In this document: in pieces, positions 20,726 through 22,450 of the stretch
Layout of the letters: every line of letters starts with the position of its first letter
How positions within the stretch are numbered: position 1 is the stretch's first letter
Assembly (NCBI GenBank): GCA_964646035.1
Contig: CAZYDJ010000025.1
Location: forward strand, 1-22,450
From: CAYLMM01 sp964646035
GTDB lineage: Bacteria; Krumholzibacteriota; Krumholzibacteriia; LZORAL124-64-63
Direction: 5' to 3'
Length of the DNA: 22,450 bases
Notes under the pieces: generated by a model
The model's database searches: none
What the model saw: only the letters and a program-made list of their open reading frames with translations
Told to the model about the DNA's origin: nothing
Program-made: the position numbers and the translations under genes

Positions 20726-22450
20726 AGGCCTCGGGCGCGGGCTCGGCGCGCCTCCGCTGGCTCGGCTGGATATTTCTGGGAATCAACCTCCTGATCGCCG
20801 TGCGTCTGTTCCAGGTCCAGATCTTCCAACACGAATCCTACCTGCAGCGGGCCGAAGGACAGTGGCGGCGGCGAATTCCCATGCCGGCCCGGCGCGGCAA
20901 CATCTACGACCGTAACGGACGCCCTCTCGCTCTTTCGACCACCACCTGGCGCGTCGGCGTCGCCGTATCGCTGGCCGCTGACCCGGCCGCCGTCGCCGAG
21001 GTCCTGTACCGCGCCATACCTGATGACGTCTCCGATCCGGGCGCCCTGGCCCGGCGTATCCGCTCGGGCTCGGGCCATATCGTCGTAGCTTCCGGCGCTG
21101 CCCTGGGCACGGAGGCGATTTCCCTCTGCGAGAGACAACCCGCGATAACCATGGAGAGGTTGGGGACGCGTTCGTATCCCCTTGGCGGCACCGGGCTGTC
21201 GGTCATCGGATTCCACCGCGAGGATTCCAGCGGCGGGTCGTTGTGCACCGGGCTGGAGCAGGGCTTGGATTACTGGCTGGCCGGCGAGGCCGGAGAAGCC
21301 TGGGAATACGAATCAGCCCTTCGGGGCCGGACTTTGGGCAAGGAAGTCCTGCGCCATCCCCGTGACGGACGGGACGTGGTGCTGACCCTCGACTCCGATC
21401 TGCAGGCGATCTGCGAGGATCTGCTCGAGCAGAGCGTCGAGATATGCGCCGCTTCCGGTGGATCGGTGCTGATCGTCGATCCTGCCGACGGTTCGGTCCT
21501 GGCGGCGGCGGATTGGCCGGTGCTGCATGACCGGACCAGCGCCAGCCTCGATCCCGCAGTCTGGAACAATTTTAATTTCAACGGCTTGTACGAGCCGGGC
21601 TCGGTGATGAAGATCTTCACGGCCGCGTCGTTGCTTCGCCGTGGCGCCATCACCGTGGACACCGAGTTCGACTGCGCGGATAACGATTTCGGCGGTTTCC
21701 GCATCCACAACTCCGAAGGCCATGATTTCGGGGTGACCAGCTTCGTCGACGCCTTTGTCCATTCGAGCAACGTCTATTTCGGCCGGGCCGCCACCAACCT
21801 GCGCCGCCGTGAACTCTATCTTGATCTCAGGGCGCTCGGTTTCGGAACCCGGACCCGCTTCCCTTATCCCGGCCAGCCGTCCGGCCTGCTGAAGGAACCG
21901 GAGCAGTGGTCGGGCCGATCCCTGCCCACGATCGCCATCGGGCAGGAGATCGGGGTCACGCCTCTGCAACTGGCCATGGCCGCCGCCGCGGTCGCCAACG
22001 GCGGATTGCTCTACGCGCCCCGCATCGTCGATCGGATCGGGGCCGGACCCGACGAGCCCGAGATGCCGGGGCCGGCCCTGATGCGCGGCGAAGTGATGTC
22101 TGCGGATCTGTCCGCCTTGCTGCGGCGGGTCATGGCCCTGACCGTCGAGGAGGGAACCGGCCAGGCCGCGGCCGTGCCCTNNNNNNNNNNCCGGGGCTAC
22201 GCGCCCGGGATCTACATGTCCACTTTCCTGGGGATGGTCCCGGCCGAGAATCCGCGACTGGTCGTATTGACGATGCTGGACGAACCCGACTACGCGCATC
22301 ACTATGCATCCCAGAGCGCGGCCCCGCTCTGCGGCCGCATCGTGACCGAGATCGCCCGATCCACCAACTGGCTCGACGGCATCGGCGGCCTGGCCCGGGT
22401 CGCGGCCCACCCGGGCGCGGGTTCCGCTTGCCGGTCCTTGCCCGACCTGA
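20722..22450 (+). CDS. ftsI: Peptidoglycan transpeptidase FtsI (PBP3-like), 3' end outside the window
   Basis: The frame runs from TTG 20722, which overlaps the ftsL stop (TTGA), to the window end without a stop, giving ~576 residues including the gap. One membrane helix lies near 14-27, followed by RRGNIYDRNGRPLA, the usual start of the PBP dimerisation domain. The transpeptidase domain shows EPGSVMKIF with the nucleophile S294 and K297 (SxxK), and S348-S349-N350 (SxN). The third box, K-T-G, is expected between EEGTGQAAAVP (before the gap at 22181) and RGYAPGIYMSTFLGMVP (after it), but ten Ns stand there; the usual spacing calls for ~15-18 residues, so roughly 40 bases more are missing. The frame is the same on both sides. 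It cross-links septal peptidoglycan with FtsW. Whether PASTA domains follow cannot be seen. Confidence 0.93.
   Translation, partial: MKASGAGSARLRWLGWIFLGINLLIAVRLFQVQIFQHESYLQRAEGQWRRRIPMPARRGNIYDRNGRPLALSTTTWRVGVAVSLAADPAAVAEVLYRAIPDDVSDPGALARRIRSGSGHIVVASGAALGTEAISLCERQPAITMERLGTRSYPLGGTGLSVIGFHREDSSGGSLCTGLEQGLDYWLAGEAGEAWEYESALRGRTLGKEVLRHPRDGRDVVLTLDSDLQAICEDLLEQSVEICAASGGSVLIVDPADGSVLAAADWPVLHDRTSASLDPAVWNNFNFNGLYEPGSVMKIFTAASLLRRGAITVDTEFDCADNDFGGFRIHNSEGHDFGVTSFVDAFVHSSNVYFGRAATNLRRRELYLDLRALGFGTRTRFPYPGQPSGLLKEPEQWSGRSLPTIAIGQEIGVTPLQLAMAAAAVANGGLLYAPRIVDRIGAGPDEPEMPGPALMRGEVMSADLSALLRRVMALTVEEGTGQAAAVPXXXXRGYAPGIYMSTFLGMVPAENPRLVVLTMLDEPDYAHHYASQSAAPLCGRIVTEIARSTNWLDGIGGLARVAAHPGAGSACRSLPDL
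22181..22190. other. Assembly gap (10 N) over the ftsI KTG box
   Basis: Ten Ns within the transpeptidase domain. The missing segment should hold the conserved K-T-G motif; the placeholder is likely too short. Confidence 0.95.

Noticed and set aside
1..22450. tRNA, rRNA, transposase, integrase, phage or defence genes
   Set aside because: I looked for their motifs on both strands and found none I could support; all convincing genes belong to glycan or dcw functions.

Overview
This window looks like a scaffold from a high-GC, probably uncultured bacterium. Two runs of ten Ns (18741-18750 and 22181-22190) look like scaffolding gaps. Every gene I can support lies on the plus strand. A DUF2723-type GT-C glycosyltransferase, a YfhO protein and a secreted beta-propeller with a FlgD/T9SS-like C-terminal domain point to the FCB side of the bacterial tree (Krumholzibacteriota/Eisenbacteria/Gemmatimonadota-like lineages). 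That placement is inferred from gene content only.

Region 1 (1-17956) is a surface-glycan locus. In order it holds: the 3' end of an LPG-synthase-TM/flippase-like membrane protein; a DUF2723 GT-C enzyme; a UDP-glucuronate-4-epimerase-like SDR; a membrane-anchored polyprenyl-phosphate sugar synthase (GtrB/ArnC-like GT2); a rhamnosyltransferase-like GT2; a YfhO membrane protein; a soluble polyprenol-phosphate-mannose-synthase-like GT2; a fusion of a GT2 to a degenerate polyprenyl-phosphate sugar-1-phosphate transferase (WcaJ/WbaP-like); a secreted Reg_prop beta-propeller; a membrane-less CapD/PglF-type 4,6-dehydratase; a FemAB/GNAT-fold protein; and a Wzx/MATE-like lipid flippase. Most junctions overlap by 1-20 nt, and many starts are GTG or TTG backed by good Shine-Dalgarno sequences, so the genes are probably cotranscribed and translationally coupled. 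The likely logic is that two soluble or membrane-anchored synthases make polyprenyl-P-sugars, two large multi-membrane proteins use such donors outside the membrane, and the GT2s, epimerase, dehydratase and flippase build and export a glycan.

Region 2 (17957-18297) is non-coding and AT-richer. It ends in a strong sigma-70-type promoter (TTGACA-N17-TAAAGT). Just downstream are three TGGKG repeats at exact 10-bp spacing, which match the known operator design of MraZ.

Region 3 (18298-22450) is the start of the division/cell-wall (dcw) cluster: mraZ, a small STAS-domain gene not usually found there, rsmH, ftsL and ftsI (cut by the window end). The assembly gaps fall in the mraZ C-terminus and over the expected KTG active-site box of ftsI.

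The most unusual points are the GT2 fused to a sugar-phosphate transferase domain that has lost its catalytic core, the STAS gene between mraZ and rsmH whose usual phospho-serine site is absent, the pairing of two polyprenyl-P-sugar synthases with two GT-C-like proteins, and an in-frame (GACGCT)n repeat in the flippase gene.
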